From JAWKHR01 sp041394725 (GTDB lineage: Bacteria; Acidobacteriota; Vicinamibacteria; Vicinamibacterales; SCN-69-37): DNA of 36,078 nt. Under the pieces are notes generated by a model, which did not search any database, was not told where the DNA came from, and was given only the letters and a program-made list of their open reading frames with translations. The number at the start of each line of letters is the position of its first letter. The first letter of the stretch is position 1. Location: NCBI GenBank assembly GCA_041394725.1, contig JAWKHR010000062.1:1-36078 (forward strand), in the 5' to 3' direction. The position numbers and the translations under genes were made by a program. Shown piece by piece: positions 1 to 8,659 of this stretch.

Positions 1-1356
1 GGCTGTCGGGCCTGCGGCGCCTCCGCGCTCACGCCGGCCATCGTCGCACGCGCCGCCGACGTGTTCGCCGAGCACGGCGCCGATGCCTGGTACGACCAGG
101 GCGTGGACGCGTTCCGCCCGGCGGGCTTCGTCTGCGAGGCCTGCGGCAGCGACGACCTCGAGCAGGAGCGCGACATCCTCGACGTCTGGTTCGACTCCGG
201 GTCCAGCCACGAGGCGGTGCTCGCGCGCCGGCCCGAGCTCACCTGGCCCGCGGACATCTACCTCGAGGGCACCGACCAGTACCGCGGCTGGTTCCAGTCG
301 TCGATGCTCGTCGGCCTCGGCACCCGCGACCGCGCGCCGTACCGCTCGGTCCTGACCCACGGGTTCGTCGTCAACGAGCACGGGCACAAGATGTCCAAGT
401 CGCTCGGCAACGACATCCCGCCGCAGAAGGTGATCGGCGAGAGCGGCGCGGACGTGCTTCGCCTGTGGGTCTCGATGGTGGACTACCGTGACGAGGTCCG
501 CCTCGGCAAGGAGATCCTGGCGCGCACGGTGGAGGCGTACCGGAAGATCCGGAACACGTTCAAGTACCTGCTGTCGAACCTGTACGACTTCGACCCCGCG
601 GTGCACCGGCTCGACCGCGGCGCACTGCTCGAGGTCGATCGCTACGCGCTCGCGCTCTGGGCCGACCTGTCGCGCCGCGTGCGCGAGGCGTACGACACGT
701 ACGACTTCCAGGCGATCTTCCAGGCGATCAACGAGTTCACCACGGTCCACCTCAGCGCGTTCTACCTGGACGTCTCGAAGGACCGGCTGTACACGCTGCG
801 TGCGGACTCGCGCGAACGCCGGTCCGCGCAGACGGCGCAGTACGTGATCACGGACGGCCTGGCCCGGCTCGTCGCGCCAATCCTCTCGGTGACGGCCGAC
901 GAGATCTGGTCTCGGCTGCCCGGCGCGCGCGAGGACTCGGTCCACCTCGCCGAGTTCCAGGCCGAGGCGGCCGACTGGCTCGACCCGGCGCTCCTCGAAC
1001 GCTGGACGCGCCTGCGCGAGGTGCGCGACGCGGTGAACCTCGCGCTCGAGGGCGCGCGCCAGCAGAAGCTCATCGGCAACGCCCTCTCGGCGCACGTGAC
1101 GGTGTCGGCCTCGGGCGCGCTGGCCGACCTGCTCGAACAGTACGCCGCCGACCTGCCGCCGCTCTTCATCACCTCGACGGCCGAGGTCCGGCGCCGGCCG
1201 TCGGGCGGCCTCGAGGTCGAGGTCGCGAAGGCCGGCGGCGACAAGTGCCTGCGCTGCTGGCGCTTCGTCACCGACGCGGCCCCGGACGGCGACTTCGAAG
1301 GCCTGTGCGGTCGCTGTGTCGAGGCCGTCGGAGGACTGCGTGCCGCCGGGCACTGA
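1..1356 (+). CDS. ileS: Isoleucyl-tRNA synthetase, 3' part (5' end outside window)
   Basis: Class I aminoacyl-tRNA synthetase that charges tRNA-Ile in the cytoplasm. The reading frame is open from the first base, so the N-terminal half, with the HIGH motif and most of the editing domain, lies upstream. Visible are the DVWFDSGSSH block of the catalytic domain, the KMSKS loop (HGHKMSKSLGN, codons at 388-402), the helical anticodon-binding domain, and a C-terminal zinc-binding knuckle (CLRCW ... CGRC) of the bacterial type. An additional CRAC...CEAC cysteine pattern lies near the window edge. The stop at 1354-1356 falls inside the start of lspA, so the two genes are probably translationally coupled. 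Family assignment is certain; only the missing start is unknown. Confidence 0.97.
   Translation, partial: GCRACGASALTPAIVARAADVFAEHGADAWYDQGVDAFRPAGFVCEACGSDDLEQERDILDVWFDSGSSHEAVLARRPELTWPADIYLEGTDQYRGWFQSSMLVGLGTRDRAPYRSVLTHGFVVNEHGHKMSKSLGNDIPPQKVIGESGADVLRLWVSMVDYRDEVRLGKEILARTVEAYRKIRNTFKYLLSNLYDFDPAVHRLDRGALLEVDRYALALWADLSRRVREAYDTYDFQAIFQAINEFTTVHLSAFYLDVSKDRLYTLRADSRERRSAQTAQYVITDGLARLVAPILSVTADEIWSRLPGAREDSVHLAEFQAEAADWLDPALLERWTRLREVRDAVNLALEGARQQKLIGNALSAHVTVSASGALADLLEQYAADLPPLFITSTAEVRRRPSGGLEVEVAKAGGDKCLRCWRFVTDAAPDGDFEGLCGRCVEAVGGLRAAGH
1329..1334 (+). promoter_or_regulatory. Ribosome binding site deciding the lspA start
   Basis: CGGAGG lies 5 nt before the GTG at 1340. It is the best Shine-Dalgarno match in this stretch and favours 1340 over the GTG at 1316 or the ATG at 1382. 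It lies inside the 3' end of ileS. Confidence 0.6.
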
Positions 1357-1951
1357 CGCCGGCCCCGATCCCACGGCCCCGATGCCGGCCCCGCCGGACA
1401 CCGCCGGCCCGCCGGCCGGCGCGGACGCGGCCCTTCCCGGCCCGGCCGGCGCCGCCGCCTCGCGCCCGGCGAACCGCTGGTGGCTCATCAGCCTGGCGGT
1501 GATCGCCCTCGACCAGGTCACCAAGGCCCTGCTCGTGGGGTGGCTGCCGCTCTACGAGAGCCGCACGATCATCCCCGGCCTGCTGGATTTCGCCCACGTC
1601 CGGAACGAGGGCGTCGCGTTCGGACTGCTCAACGCGTACGACCTGCCGTACAAGGCGGCCCTGACGTCAGGCCTCGCGCTCGCGGCGCTCGGCGGCATCG
1701 CGTGGTATGCGTCGCAGGTCCGCCGCGAGGAACGCCTGGCGCGCCTGGGCCTGGCGCTCATCCTGGGCGGCGCGTTCGGCAACCTCATCGACCGCCTGCG
1801 CCTCGGCTACGTCGTGGACTTCGTGGACGTCTACTCGGGCCAGTGGCACTTCTGGGCGTTCAACGTGGCGGACGCGTCGATCACGATCGGCGCGGTGCTG
1901 GTGTTCATCGAACTGCTCTTCATGAGGCGACATGTACCCGATTCTGTTTGA
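1340..1951 (+). CDS. lspA: Lipoprotein signal peptidase II
   Basis: Inner-membrane aspartyl protease that cleaves the signal peptide of prolipoproteins after Lgt has lipidated the cysteine. From the GTG at 1340 the protein is 203 aa. The catalytic dyad is visible as Asp160 in VVDF and Asp178 in FNVAD, 18 residues apart as in E. coli LspA, and the GNLIDR motif precedes them. Four hydrophobic segments fit the family. The first ~40 residues are a Pro/Ala/Gly-rich extension before the usual start of the first helix, which makes the protein longer than typical (about 160-170 aa). If translation starts at the ATG at 1382 this tail is shorter. It overlaps ileS and lgt, so it is part of one operon. 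Confidence 0.95.
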   Translation: MPPGTDAGPDPTAPMPAPPDTAGPPAGADAALPGPAGAAASRPANRWWLISLAVIALDQVTKALLVGWLPLYESRTIIPGLLDFAHVRNEGVAFGLLNAYDLPYKAALTSGLALAALGGIAWYASQVRREERLARLGLALILGGAFGNLIDRLRLGYVVDFVDVYSGQWHFWAFNVADASITIGAVLVFIELLFMRRHVPDSV

Positions 1952-2711
1952 GGTGGGCGGCTGGCCCGTCTACTCGTACGGGCTGCTGCTGGCCCTGGCG
2001 TACCTGACCGGCCTGCAGCTCGCCGTCGTCCGCGCGCGCCACCGCGGCGTGGACGCCACGAAGATCATGGACCTCGGCATCTACCTCATCATCGCGGCGC
2101 TCGTCGGCGCCAAGCTGATGCTGGTGGCGGTCGACTTCGACTACTTCCGCACGCAGCCGCGCGAGCTGCTCTCGCTCGTCCGCGCCGGCGGGGTGTTCTA
2201 CGGCGGGCTCATCGCGGCGCTCGGCGTCGCGCTGTGGCTGGTCCGGCGCTACAAACTCCAGCTCTGGACCGTCACCGACCTCATGGCGCCCGGCATCGCG
2301 CTCGGCCACGTCGTCGGCCGTTTCGGCTGCCTGCTGGCCGGCTGCTGCTACGGCCGGCCGACGGACCTGCCGTGGGGCATCACGTTCACGAACCCGGCGG
2401 CGGCCGCCAACGTCGGCACGCCGCTCGGCATCCCGCTGCATCCCACCCAGCTCTACGACGCGGGCGCGGAGCTGCTCATCCTGATCTTCCTGTTGGTCAC
2501 CGAACGGCGCGGCCGGCCGTTCCCGGGCCGGACGTTCTGGCTCTACATGCTGCTCTACGGGATCTCGCGCTTCATCATCGAGATCTACCGCGGCGACGAG
2601 CGCGGCATGGTCCTCGGGCTCTCCACGTCGCAGTTCGTCTCGGTGCTGATCGTCCCGCTGGCGATCCTCATGCTCGTCCGGCTGCGGTCGCGGGCGAACG
2701 CCCCGGCCTGA
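1932..2711 (+). CDS. lgt: Phosphatidylglycerol--prolipoprotein diacylglyceryl transferase
   Basis: Integral membrane enzyme that moves diacylglycerol from phosphatidylglycerol onto the lipobox cysteine of prolipoproteins, the step before LspA. The 259-aa protein has about seven hydrophobic segments. The signature GRFGCLLAGCCYG, with Arg130 matching the essential Arg of the family, is in the cysteine-rich form seen in several non-proteobacterial Lgt proteins, as opposed to the GNF form of E. coli. HPTQLYDA and the C-terminal RFIIEIYRGDERG block are also present. The ATG at 1932 lies 20 bp inside lspA, consistent with coupled translation of two consecutive pathway enzymes. At least four lipoproteins encoded in this window are potential substrates. 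Confidence 0.96.
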   Translation: MYPILFEVGGWPVYSYGLLLALAYLTGLQLAVVRARHRGVDATKIMDLGIYLIIAALVGAKLMLVAVDFDYFRTQPRELLSLVRAGGVFYGGLIAALGVALWLVRRYKLQLWTVTDLMAPGIALGHVVGRFGCLLAGCCYGRPTDLPWGITFTNPAAAANVGTPLGIPLHPTQLYDAGAELLILIFLLVTERRGRPFPGRTFWLYMLLYGISRFIIEIYRGDERGMVLGLSTSQFVSVLIVPLAILMLVRLRSRANAPA

Positions 2712-2716
2712 CGCCG

Positions 2717-3679
2717 ATGCCGGCATCCGCCATCCGGCTGGAGGTCGGTCCGGACGACGCGGGCGCCCGGCTCGACCAGTTCGTCACCGCGCACGCGCCG
2801 TCGCTGTCGCGCTCGCAGGTGCAGCGGCTGATCCGCGAGGGCCGCGTGACCCTGTCCCGCGGCCGGCCGAAGCCCGGGCTCGTCGTCGAGCCCGGCCTCG
2901 TGGTCGACGTCATCGTCCCCGCGCCGGTGCCCGCCACGCCGGAACCCGAGGCGCTGCCCCTGACGCTGCTGCACGACGACGCGGACGTCGCGGTGGTGAT
3001 CAAGCCGGCGGGGATGGTCGTGCACCCCGGCGCGGGCCACGCGCGCGGCACGCTGGTCAACGCACTGCTCCACCACGTCGGCGCGTTGAGCGGCGTCGGC
3101 GGCGCGGAACGGCCGGGGCTCGTCCACCGGCTCGACCGTGGCACGTCGGGCGTGCTCGTCATCGCCAAGCACGACCGCGCGCATCGCCACCTCTCGGCCC
3201 AGTTCCAGGACCGCACTGTGGACAAGGAATATCTGGCGCTCGTCTGGGGCACGCCTTCGGAAGGCGAGGAGTTCGACCGTGCGATCGGCCGTGACCCGCG
3301 CCACCGCCAGAAGATGTCGAGTCGCGCGCGGCGCGCCCGGCCGGCGCGCACCCGCGTCGCCGCGGTGGAACCGCTCGGCGGCGTCTCGCTGGTGCGGCTC
3401 GCGATCGCCACGGGCCGCACGCACCAGATCCGCGTGCACCTGAGCGAGCAGCACCACCCGGTCGTGGGTGACGCGCTCTATGGCGGTGTCCGGCGCCGGC
3501 TGCCGGCGCGGTTCGCCGCGATCGCGAAGCTCGACCGGCCGTTCCTGCACGCGGCGCGCCTCGCCTTCGACCACCCCTCGACGGGCGAGCGGATGACGTT
3601 CGACGCGCCCCTGCCCGACGACCTCGATGCCATCGTCGCCAGCCTGCGCCGCACGGCGCCGGGCCGGCGGGAGGACTGA
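2717..3679 (+). CDS. rluD: Large-subunit rRNA pseudouridine synthase, RluD family
   Basis: Converts uridines to pseudouridine in 23S rRNA. The 320-aa protein starts with an S4 RNA-binding domain (about residues 18-75, LDQFVTAHAPSLSRSQVQRL) followed by the catalytic domain. The family motif HRLDRGTSGVLVIAKHD carries the nucleophile Asp140, and GRTHQIRVHL and VGDALYGG follow. The frame is open far upstream, but the ATG at 2717, 5 bp after the lgt stop, gives the normal S4 N-terminus. Adjacency to lspA/lgt is common in bacteria. RluC- or RluD-type specificity cannot be separated from sequence alone; the S4 domain and the operon favour RluD. Confidence 0.93.
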   Translation: MPASAIRLEVGPDDAGARLDQFVTAHAPSLSRSQVQRLIREGRVTLSRGRPKPGLVVEPGLVVDVIVPAPVPATPEPEALPLTLLHDDADVAVVIKPAGMVVHPGAGHARGTLVNALLHHVGALSGVGGAERPGLVHRLDRGTSGVLVIAKHDRAHRHLSAQFQDRTVDKEYLALVWGTPSEGEEFDRAIGRDPRHRQKMSSRARRARPARTRVAAVEPLGGVSLVRLAIATGRTHQIRVHLSEQHHPVVGDALYGGVRRRLPARFAAIAKLDRPFLHAARLAFDHPSTGERMTFDAPLPDDLDAIVASLRRTAPGRRED

Positions 3680-3683
3680 CTCC

Positions 3684-4247
3684 ATGCCCCGCACCGCGCT
3701 CCGCCGCCTGGGCCGCCGCCGCGTGTTCGACGGCCGCATCCTCAGCCTCGACGTGGACCGTGTCCGGCTGCCCAACGGCCGGGTGGCCGAGATGGAGCTG
3801 GTCCGGCATCGCGGATCGGTGGTCCTGATTCCGGAGCCCGGCCCGGGCCGCGTAATCCTCGTGCGCCAGTTCCGCTACGTGATCGGGCGCTGGATCTGGG
3901 AGCTGCCGGCCGGGTCGCTCGAGGAGGGCGAGGCGCCGGGCCGTGCCGCGCGGCGCGAGTGCGCCGAGGAAGTCGGCCTCGCGCCGGGCCGGATCGAGCG
4001 CCTCGGCACGCTCTACCCCACGCCCGGGTTCTGCAGCGAGCGGATGATCTTCTACCGCTGCTCGGACCTCCGGGTTCCGCGACGGCCGGCCCCGCGGGAC
4101 CCGGACGAGGAGCTGGAACCGCGGGCCTTCCCGGTCGCCGAGATCCGCCGCATGGTCGCGCGGGGCGAGATCGTCGACATGAAGACCGTCGTCGGACTAC
4201 ATTTGATGAGCGCTCGCCCGTCGACGCGGGACGGCCGGCGCCGCTAG
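3684..4247 (+). CDS. NUDIX hydrolase, ADP-ribose pyrophosphatase-like
   Basis: Cytoplasmic hydrolase of nucleoside diphosphate derivatives, most like the ADP-ribose pyrophosphatases (NudF type). The 187-aa protein contains a complete Nudix box, running from Gly in GSLEEGE through RRECAEEVGL, with all the metal-binding Glu residues. It is followed by the YPTPGFCSERM block typical of ADP-ribose/ADP-sugar enzymes. The ATG at 3684 has GGAGG at 3670-3674, 9 nt upstream and overlapping the rluD stop region; translation therefore follows rluD directly. Substrate is inferred from the family; GDP-mannose or other ADP-sugars remain possible. Confidence 0.9.
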   Translation: MPRTALRRLGRRRVFDGRILSLDVDRVRLPNGRVAEMELVRHRGSVVLIPEPGPGRVILVRQFRYVIGRWIWELPAGSLEEGEAPGRAARRECAEEVGLAPGRIERLGTLYPTPGFCSERMIFYRCSDLRVPRRPAPRDPDEELEPRAFPVAEIRRMVARGEIVDMKTVVGLHLMSARPSTRDGRRR

Positions 4248-4316
4248 CCGCGGCACCGGCTCCTTCCAGCGGGTCCCGAGGGTGGAGCGCCCCGGACCCG
4301 GGCTCGCTGGAGTGTC

Positions 4317-5474
4317 ATGACTCGGTCCACATCCTCCCGGCCGCTGGCCGCCGCCCTGGCGGTCGCGCTGGCCGGGGCGATCCTCACCTCGGCCGGCTGC
4401 TCGCGCGGCGCGGCCACGACCGCCAACGCCAGCCCCGCCGACGCGCCGAAGCCCGGCATCGCCGTGACCACGGCGGTCGCCGTGATGAAACCCATGCCCG
4501 TCACGGTGGACGCGGTGGGCCGCGTCGAGGCGGTGTCGAGCGTGGACGTCCGCGCGCAGGTCGCCGGCGAGATCGTCGCGGTCGGCTTCGACGAGGGCCA
4601 GGACGTGGCGGCCGGCCAGCTTCTCTTCACCATCGATCCGCGCCCCTTCGAGGTGGCGCTCCGGCAGGCCGAGGCGGCGCTGGCGCGCGACGAGGCGCAG
4701 GTGCGCAACGCCCAGGCCCAGCGCGACCGGCTGGACACGCTCTACGCGAGCGGGCTGGTGGCCAAGTCCGAGCTCGACACCGCGTCCACGTCGGTGGCGG
4801 CGCTCACGGCGACGGTCGAGGCCGACCGCGCGCAGGTGGACACCGCCAAGCTCCAGCTCGAGCGGACGAAGGTCTTCGCGCCGGTGGCCGGGCGCACGGG
4901 CGCGCTGCTCGCGCACGCCGGCTCGATCGTCCGCGCCAACGACACCGCGCCCCTGGTGGTCATCAACCAGGTCTCGCCGGCGTACGTGAGCTTCGCGATT
5001 CCGGCCCGGCTCATCGGCCGGCTGGGCACGACGCCGGGCCGACGCGTGGAGGACGTCGAGGCCCGCCTGCCCGACGGCCGCACGGCCGGTGGCACGGTGA
5101 GCTTCGTGGACAACGCCGTGGACGCATCGACCGACACGATTCGCGTGAAGGCCACGTTCGCGAACGCGGACCGTCGCCTGTGGCCCGGCGCCTACGTGGA
5201 CGTCCGGCTGCGGCTGGCCGTCGAGCCGCGCGCCATCGTCGTCCCGTCGGCGGCGGTGCTGCCCGGCCAGCAGGGCCAGTACCTCTACGTGGTCGGCGGT
5301 GACGGCACGGTCGAGGCGCGGACGGTGACGGTGGCGTGGACCGATGGCGCCGATTCGGTCATCCAGCAGGGCGTGGCGGCGGGGGACACGGTGGTCACCG
5401 ACGGCCAGCTCCGGCTCACGCCCGGCGCGCGCGTGGCGCCGCGCGCGGTCGGCACGCCCGGCTCCCGGCCATGA
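4317..5474 (+). CDS. RND efflux periplasmic adaptor lipoprotein (membrane fusion protein)
   Basis: Links an inner-membrane RND pump to an outer-membrane channel. The 385-aa protein starts with a lipoprotein signal peptide ending in LTSAGC (Cys28), so it is probably lipid-anchored like AcrA/MexA. Then come the N-terminal barrel/lipoyl half, an alpha-helical hairpin around residues 105-180 rich in Ala/Gln/Glu (ALARDEAQVRNAQAQ), the second lipoyl half (VFAPVAGRTGALLAHAGSIV) and the beta-barrel and membrane-proximal domains. The ATG has a short GGAG upstream. It overlaps the pump gene by ATGA. The outer-membrane factor is not in the window. The substrate is not predictable; the pump resembles the MdtB/MdtC/MexB group. 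Confidence 0.94.
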   Translation: MTRSTSSRPLAAALAVALAGAILTSAGCSRGAATTANASPADAPKPGIAVTTAVAVMKPMPVTVDAVGRVEAVSSVDVRAQVAGEIVAVGFDEGQDVAAGQLLFTIDPRPFEVALRQAEAALARDEAQVRNAQAQRDRLDTLYASGLVAKSELDTASTSVAALTATVEADRAQVDTAKLQLERTKVFAPVAGRTGALLAHAGSIVRANDTAPLVVINQVSPAYVSFAIPARLIGRLGTTPGRRVEDVEARLPDGRTAGGTVSFVDNAVDASTDTIRVKATFANADRRLWPGAYVDVRLRLAVEPRAIVVPSAAVLPGQQGQYLYVVGGDGTVEARTVTVAWTDGADSVIQQGVAAGDTVVTDGQLRLTPGARVAPRAVGTPGSRP

Positions 5475-8400
5475 ACGTCTCCGAGGTCTTCATCCGCCGG
5501 CCGGTCGCGACCACGCTGGTCCAGCTGTCGATCGTCCTGTTCGGCGTGATGGGCTACCTGCTGCTGCCGGTCAGTGACCTGCCGACGGTCGACTTCCCCA
5601 CCATCCAGGTCAACGCCAACCTGCCCGGCGCGAACCCGGAGACCATGGCCGCTTCGGTGGCGACGCCGCTCGAGAAGCAGTTCGCGACGATCGCGGGCAT
5701 CGGGTCGATCAGCTCGACCAACTCGCTGGGCAGCACGCAGATCACGATCCAGTTCGACCTCGACCGCGACATCGACGCGGCGGCGCAGGACGTGCAGGTC
5801 GCGATCGCGCGCACGCAGCGGTCGCTGCCGCCCGACATGCCGGCGCCGCCGAACTTCCGCAAGGTCAACCCGGCCGACTCGCCGATCCTGTTCCTCACGC
5901 TGAGCTCGCAGACGCTGCCGCTCTCGGAGATCAACGAGTACGCGGACACGACGATCGGCCAGCGGCTCTCGACCGTCCGGGGCGTCGCGCAGGTGTCGAT
6001 CTTCGGCGCCCAGAAGTACGCCGTGCGCGTGGACGTGGACCCCCGCGAACTGGCCGCGCGGTCCATCGGGCTGAACGAGCTGGCGTCGGCCATCCAGGCC
6101 GGCAACGCCAACCGGCCGACCGGCACCCTCTACGGCACGGACCGCACCTTTGCGGTGAAGACCGACGGGCAGCTGCTCGACGCGGTCGCCTTCCGCCGGC
6201 TCATCGTGGCGTGGCGCGACGGCCGGCCGGTGACGCTGGACCAGGTCGCGCGGGTCTACGACGGCGTCGAGGACGACCGCACCGCGAGCTGGTTCAACGA
6301 CGCGCGCACGGTCTACCTCGCCGTGCAGCGCCAGCCGGGTACGAACACCGTCGAAATCGTCGACGAGATCCAGGCGCTGCTGCCGGAGCTGCGCGCGCAG
6401 CTGCCGGCGGCCGTGCAGCTGATCGTCCGCAACGACCGGTCGGTGTCGATCCGCGAGTCGGTCCACGACATCAAGGTCACGCTGCTGTTGACCGTGGGGC
6501 TGGTCATCCTCGTGATCTTCCTGTTCCTCCGCAACGTGTCGGCGACGATCATCCCCAGCCTGGCGCTGCCGGCGTCGATCATCGGCACGTTCGCGGCCAT
6601 GCAGCTCCTGGGCTACAGCCTCAACAACCTGTCGTTGATGGCCCTCACCCTGTCGGTCGGCTTCGTCGTGGACGACGCGATCGTCATGCTGGAGAACATC
6701 GTCCGGCACATGGAGGAGGGCGAGGCCGCGCTGCCGGCGGCACTCGCGGCCTCCAAGGAGATCGGGTTCACGATCGTCTCGATCACCCTCTCGCTCGTCG
6801 CGGTGTTCATCCCGGTGCTGTTCATGGGCGGCATCGTCGGCCGCCTGCTGCACGAGTTCGCGGTGACGATCAGCGTGGCGATCCTCATCTCGGGCTTCGT
6901 CTCGATCAGCCTCACGCCGATGCTCGCGTCGCGCTTCCTCCGGCCGCCGGCCCGGCGGCACGGCGCGCTCTACAACGCCATCGAGGCCGTGTTCAACCGG
7001 ACGCGCGACGCCTACGCCTGGTCGCTCCGCGGCGCGATGCGGTGGCACGCCGCGACGATGCTGGTGTCGGTGCTGCTGGTCGTGGCCACGGTCTACTGCG
7101 TCCGGATCATCCCGACCGGCTTCATCCCGAGCCAGGACATCGGCCAGCTCACCGGATCGATCGAGGGGCTGCAGGGCGTCGGCTACGAGGCGATGGCCGG
7201 CCACGTCCAGGCGGTCATCCGGACGCTGCGCGACGACCCGAACGTCGCGTCGGTCACCTGCACGATCGGCGGCGGCGGGGGCCTGAGCACCGGCCGGATC
7301 TTCGTCGAGCTGGTGCCGCGAGCCGAACGCACGCTCTCGGCCGACGAGGTCGTCGAGGCGCTCCGCCCGACGCTCGCCCGCGTCCCCGGCGTGCGCGTGT
7401 TCCTGCAGAACCCGCCCGTCATCCGGATCGGCGGGACCTCGTCGCGGTCGCTCTACCAGTACACGCTGCAGAGCGGCGACACGGAGGCGCTCTACGACGC
7501 GGCCAGCCGGTTCGCGCCGCGCCTCGAGCAGGTGCCGGGCCTCGTGGACGTGACGAGCGACCTGCAGCTGACCAACCCGCAGGTCGACGTCTCGCTCGAC
7601 CGCGGCCGCATGGCCGCGCTCGGCCTGACCGCCGACCAGGTCGAGGGCGCGCTGTTCGACGCCTACGGCTCGCGCAACGTCACCGCCATCTACGCGCCGA
7701 ACAATCAGTACCAGGTGATCATGCGCGTCGCGCCCGAGTTCCAGGACGACCCGTCCCGCCTCCAGCGCCTGTCGCTCAAGGCGCCGTCCGGCGCGCTCGT
7801 CCCGATCGCGAGCGTCGCGAGCGTCACGCCGGGCGTCGGACCGCTGCAGGTGAACCACACCGGCCAGCTGCCGTCGGTGACCTTCTCGTTCAACCTGCGG
7901 CCCGGGGTCTCGCTCGGCGGCGCCGTCGAGGGCGTCGAGGCGGCGGCCCGCGAGGTGCTGCCCGCGTCGATTGCGACCAGCTTCCAGGGCTCGGCCCAGG
8001 CCTTCCAGGAATCGACCCGCGGCCTCGGCCTGATCCTCGTGATGGCGATCGTCGTCATCTACGTCGTCCTCGGGATCCTGTACGAGAGCTTCATCCACCC
8101 GCTGACGATCCTCTCGGGACTTCCCGCGGCCGGCCTGGGCGCGCTGATCACGCTCCTCCTGTTCGGCGTGGACCTCAACCTCTACGCCTTCGTCGGCGTC
8201 ATCATGCTGGTCGGCCTGGTCAAGAAGAACGGCATCATGATGATCGACTTCGCGGTCGAGTCGCAGCGCCGCCTGGGCCAGGCGCCCGCCGACGCGATGT
8301 ACGAGGCGTGCCTGGTCCGGTTCCGGCCGATCATGATGACGACGATGGCGGCGCTGGTGGGCACGCTGCCGATCGCGCTCGGGTGGGGCGCCGGCGCGGA

Positions 8401-8635
8401 GGCGCGCCGGCCGCTGGGGCTGGCGGTCGTGGGCGGGCTGGTCGTGTCGCAGACGCTCACGCTCTACGTCACGCCCGTGTTCTACCTCTACATGGAGCGG
8501 CTCGGCACGCGCCGGGTGCGCGCGAGCGCGACCGGCGCGGCGGCCGTGGCGCCGGCCAGGCCCGGGACGGCGCCGGTCAGCGCCATCCCGGGCCCGGTGG
8601 ACGCGGGCGCCGGACCGCAGCGCCCGACGACCTGA
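5471..8635 (+). CDS. RND multidrug efflux pump, HAE1 family
   Basis: Proton-driven inner-membrane exporter, 1054 aa, the usual length of AcrB/MdtB-type pumps. The N-terminus (MNVSEVFIRRPVATTL) is the normal first transmembrane segment, so the ATG at 5471 is chosen although the frame is open from 5336. The adjacent Asp pair of TM4 (GFVVDDAIVMLENI) and the conserved Lys of TM10 (LVKKNGIMMIDFA) that form the proton relay are present. Two large periplasmic loops separate TM1-2 and TM7-8. The LPTVDFPTIQV motif is typical of the MdtB/MdtC/OqxB-like subgroup. It is translated with the upstream adaptor through a 4-bp overlap and ends 22 bp from the convergent lon stop. Confidence 0.96.
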   Translation: MNVSEVFIRRPVATTLVQLSIVLFGVMGYLLLPVSDLPTVDFPTIQVNANLPGANPETMAASVATPLEKQFATIAGIGSISSTNSLGSTQITIQFDLDRDIDAAAQDVQVAIARTQRSLPPDMPAPPNFRKVNPADSPILFLTLSSQTLPLSEINEYADTTIGQRLSTVRGVAQVSIFGAQKYAVRVDVDPRELAARSIGLNELASAIQAGNANRPTGTLYGTDRTFAVKTDGQLLDAVAFRRLIVAWRDGRPVTLDQVARVYDGVEDDRTASWFNDARTVYLAVQRQPGTNTVEIVDEIQALLPELRAQLPAAVQLIVRNDRSVSIRESVHDIKVTLLLTVGLVILVIFLFLRNVSATIIPSLALPASIIGTFAAMQLLGYSLNNLSLMALTLSVGFVVDDAIVMLENIVRHMEEGEAALPAALAASKEIGFTIVSITLSLVAVFIPVLFMGGIVGRLLHEFAVTISVAILISGFVSISLTPMLASRFLRPPARRHGALYNAIEAVFNRTRDAYAWSLRGAMRWHAATMLVSVLLVVATVYCVRIIPTGFIPSQDIGQLTGSIEGLQGVGYEAMAGHVQAVIRTLRDDPNVASVTCTIGGGGGLSTGRIFVELVPRAERTLSADEVVEALRPTLARVPGVRVFLQNPPVIRIGGTSSRSLYQYTLQSGDTEALYDAASRFAPRLEQVPGLVDVTSDLQLTNPQVDVSLDRGRMAALGLTADQVEGALFDAYGSRNVTAIYAPNNQYQVIMRVAPEFQDDPSRLQRLSLKAPSGALVPIASVASVTPGVGPLQVNHTGQLPSVTFSFNLRPGVSLGGAVEGVEAAAREVLPASIATSFQGSAQAFQESTRGLGLILVMAIVVIYVVLGILYESFIHPLTILSGLPAAGLGALITLLLFGVDLNLYAFVGVIMLVGLVKKNGIMMIDFAVESQRRLGQAPADAMYEACLVRFRPIMMTTMAALVGTLPIALGWGAGAEARRPLGLAVVGGLVVSQTLTLYVTPVFYLYMERLGTRRVRASATGAAAVAPARPGTAPVSAIPGPVDAGAGPQRPTT

Positions 8636-8636
8636 C

Positions 8637-8659
8637 GACCGGCGGCGTCCCCGCCGGTC
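8637..8659. terminator. Bidirectional hairpin between RND pump and lon
   Basis: A perfect 9-bp stem, GACCGGCGG at 8637-8645 and CCGCCGGTC at 8651-8659, closes a 5-nt loop. It sits exactly between the convergent RND pump and lon genes and includes the lon stop codon. No T-run follows on either strand, so it could act as a weak or Rho-assisted terminator or as a 3'-end stabiliser. Confidence 0.5.

Noticed and set aside
2234..2716. Upstream extension of the rluD frame through lgt
   Set aside because: It overlaps the whole second half of lgt in another frame; the ATG at 2717 gives a normal S4-domain start.
5285..8098. 937-codon open frame antisense to the RND pump
   Set aside because: The true pump gene on the other strand has all family motifs; the antisense product is compositionally typical of a G+C-rich shadow.
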